Positions 62,869 through 64,000 of a stretch of 64,000 nucleotides of DNA are shown here, one piece after another (within the stretch, counting starts at the first letter, position 1; every line of letters starts with the position of its first letter). The position numbers and the translations under genes are program-made. This DNA comes from Halocaridina rubra (taxonomy: Eukaryota > Arthropoda > Malacostraca > Decapoda > Atyidae), in the NCBI GenBank assembly GCA_037179515.1, contig JAXCGZ010003877.1:62001-126000 (forward strand), read 5' to 3'. Below the pieces are notes generated by a model. It saw only the letters and a program-made list of their open reading frames with translations, had not been told where the DNA came from and did no database searches.

Positions 62869-63518
62869 TTAGTACTTTTTTCTTGCTGCAAAATCAAATA
62901 CTTTCAGTAAAGCTTCAAGGAATTCAGGCATGTTCCCCTTTGGTGGTCTATATACAGATGCAAAGAAGCAATTTTCCTTACCGTTATGTACCTGTACACT
63001 AACACTTTCAATGAATCGTTCCATCAAACTGCACTTCTTTATAACACTCGAGCTATACTTATTAGCTACATACATACACCTCCACCTTTCCTGTCTCTGT
63101 TCTGAGTGAACATATTGTACCCTGTTATATTATACAATGATTCAATATCATTATCCAGCCTAGTCTCTGAAAAACCCATTACATCACATATATTATTTTC
63201 TGCTAAACATTGATCAACAAGTATTTAAAGATTATTTGCAAGACTTCTAATGTTCATGCACAAAACCGAAATTGCATTAGATTTATTTAAATTTGAATAC
63301 AGTTCATTTAAGTATATATAAATTGAAAAAGTGTTGGTTGCATTTCTCATATTATTCAAAAACAAATCTATTTCATTTTCAAGATCAAGTGGGTTAAATA
63401 CCATCTTATCAAGCTCATTGATACATAAATAATTGGGAAGTACTTTGTCGTTGTTTGTTAGCCTTCTTAGTTCATCATCACTAATGGAATAGTATGGGAG
63501 GTATCTATTTACAGCCAT
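62869..63518 (-). pseudogene. LINE ORF2, endonuclease N-terminal part
   Basis: ORF2 probably starts at the ATG near 63518 (AVNRYLPYYSISDDELRR). NAISVLCMNIRSLANNL, the first endonuclease motif, ends at a TAA at 63225. The next segment (about 63080-63205) holds DVMGFSETRLDND and NRDRKGGGVCM in a shifted frame. The last (62869-63075) holds FFASVYRPPKGN in the main RT frame. At least two frameshifts and one stop therefore inactivate it. Confidence 0.75.
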
Positions 63519-63564
63519 GGTGAAGAAATATATTACACTACTTTTACATTACTATTTACTATTA

Positions 63565-64000
63565 CTATTTACTTCTACCAAATCTTACAGAGTACTTCCG
63601 GCCATTTACTGGTTTAGGGTGGGAGTGTTTTATTGCTCCCGTGGCGGGAGACACGGCAGGAGAGGGTGCGGGTGATGACATATCACTCCCCCCCACTCCC
63701 CCACCCCCCACCCCCACACCACCAATCCTGGTCAACTCCTCATCCATGCCACCCACAGCATCAGCTACACTCTCAGTGTTATATCGTTCTTTCACGATGA
63801 GTTTCGTATGTTTAAAAAAGGCAATTTTCCCTTCTGATCTAGCCTTTTTTAGTTGTGGCATCTGTGCAGATTTTATTGCCTGTGATGCGGCACACAGGTC
63901 ATCATTAATGTAGATCTTGGTGCCTTTCAACTTTTTGGCATTTCGCATGACCGTCTCTCTGTCATAGTAGTTGGAGAAACGAGCCACTATGGTGCGAGGT
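63565..64000 (-). CDS. LINE ORF1, C-terminal part (runs off the window)
   Basis: The frame is open from the window edge to TAA at 63565; no ATG is in view, so the start lies outside. The first 70 visible residues (ARFSNYYDRETVMRNAKKLK, then IYINDDLCAASQAIKSAQMP and KLIVKER) match the C-terminal domain of LINE ORF1 proteins, which follows the RNA-recognition motif. A Gly- and Pro-rich tail (GGVGVGGGGVGG, SPAPSPAVSPATG) and a basic end follow. ORF1 proteins bind LINE RNA. It lies 46 bases upstream of ORF2. Confidence 0.75.
   Translation of the reverse strand, partial: PRTIVARFSNYYDRETVMRNAKKLKGTKIYINDDLCAASQAIKSAQMPQLKKARSEGKIAFFKHTKLIVKERYNTESVADAVGGMDEELTRIGGVGVGGGGVGGSDMSSPAPSPAVSPATGAIKHSHPKPVNGRKYSVRFGRSK

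Larger units (their letters stand above)
60214..64000 (-). mobile_element. Second LINE family (Jockey/CR1 group) with ORF1 and ORF2
   Basis: Minus strand. The 3' end is marked by AATAAAATCTATGAC with a (CTATGA)n tail at 60214-60231. ORF2 lies at 60475-63518 and the ORF1 end at 63565-64000. It continues beyond the window, so it is not strongly 5'-truncated. Its RT is only distantly related to the CR1-like family next to it. Confidence 0.85.

Noticed and set aside
63641..63913. Plus-strand Pro-rich ORF
   Set aside because: It is antisense to the Gly/Pro-rich tail of LINE ORF1, which has a recognisable domain on the minus strand.

Overview
This is eukaryotic, AT-rich, animal DNA that is almost entirely transposable elements and simple repeats. 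I infer an arthropod, most likely a decapod crustacean: there are eleven (TA)n arrays of roughly 90-280 bp, a mix of BEL/Pao, Ty3/Gypsy, Tigger/pogo, CR1-like and Jockey-like elements, and 14-bp or 6-bp repeat tails on the LINEs. This assignment rests on composition and element repertoire, not on a marker gene search. The one clear host gene is EEFSEC (29162-30859), the selenocysteine-specific elongation factor, whose whole coding sequence is open in one exon.

Layout. 1-4098: a BEL/Pao element whose single ORF keeps Gag, zinc knuckles and protease but has lost most of reverse transcriptase and all of RNase H/integrase. 4099-8560: a Ty3/Gypsy element on the minus strand with an open 1153-codon ORF in the unusual order protease-integrase-RT-RNase H (Gmr1-like). 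8561-11630: CR1-like LINE sequence in two opposed pieces, then (TA)n(GT)n. 11953-18110: SINE-like, foldback and LINE fragments in otherwise unrecognised DNA. 18400-21450: decayed Jockey-like LINE. 22998-28149: decayed Mag/K02A2.6-type Gypsy element plus an opposed LTR. 28150-28860: unidentified coding-like remnants. 29149-30859: EEFSEC.

31066-48772 is a Tigger/pogo graveyard. At least five elements with CAGTG...CACTG ends (family A) and several of a second type (family B) abut long (TA)n arrays, the dinucleotide these transposons duplicate on insertion. One family A element is inserted in another with its TA target duplication still legible. A 2-kb solo LTR of the Gmr1-like family sits inside one (TA)n array, and a tRNA-headed repeat lies as two direct copies plus an inverted copy between two others.

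48772-57316 is a second Gmr1-like copy, with LTR, Gag and the same gene order but several frameshifts; its LTR cuts a Tigger transposase. 57317-60035 is a long CR1-like ORF2. 60214-64000 is a different LINE on the minus strand that runs off the window.

The elements record an order of insertion: Tigger first, then LINE or Gypsy into Tigger, and LINEs into Gypsy. The CR1-like copies at 8561, 40396 and 57317 differ by only scattered substitutions, so that family has been active recently. I saw no rRNA, no convincing functional tRNA, no CRISPR and no bacterial operon.
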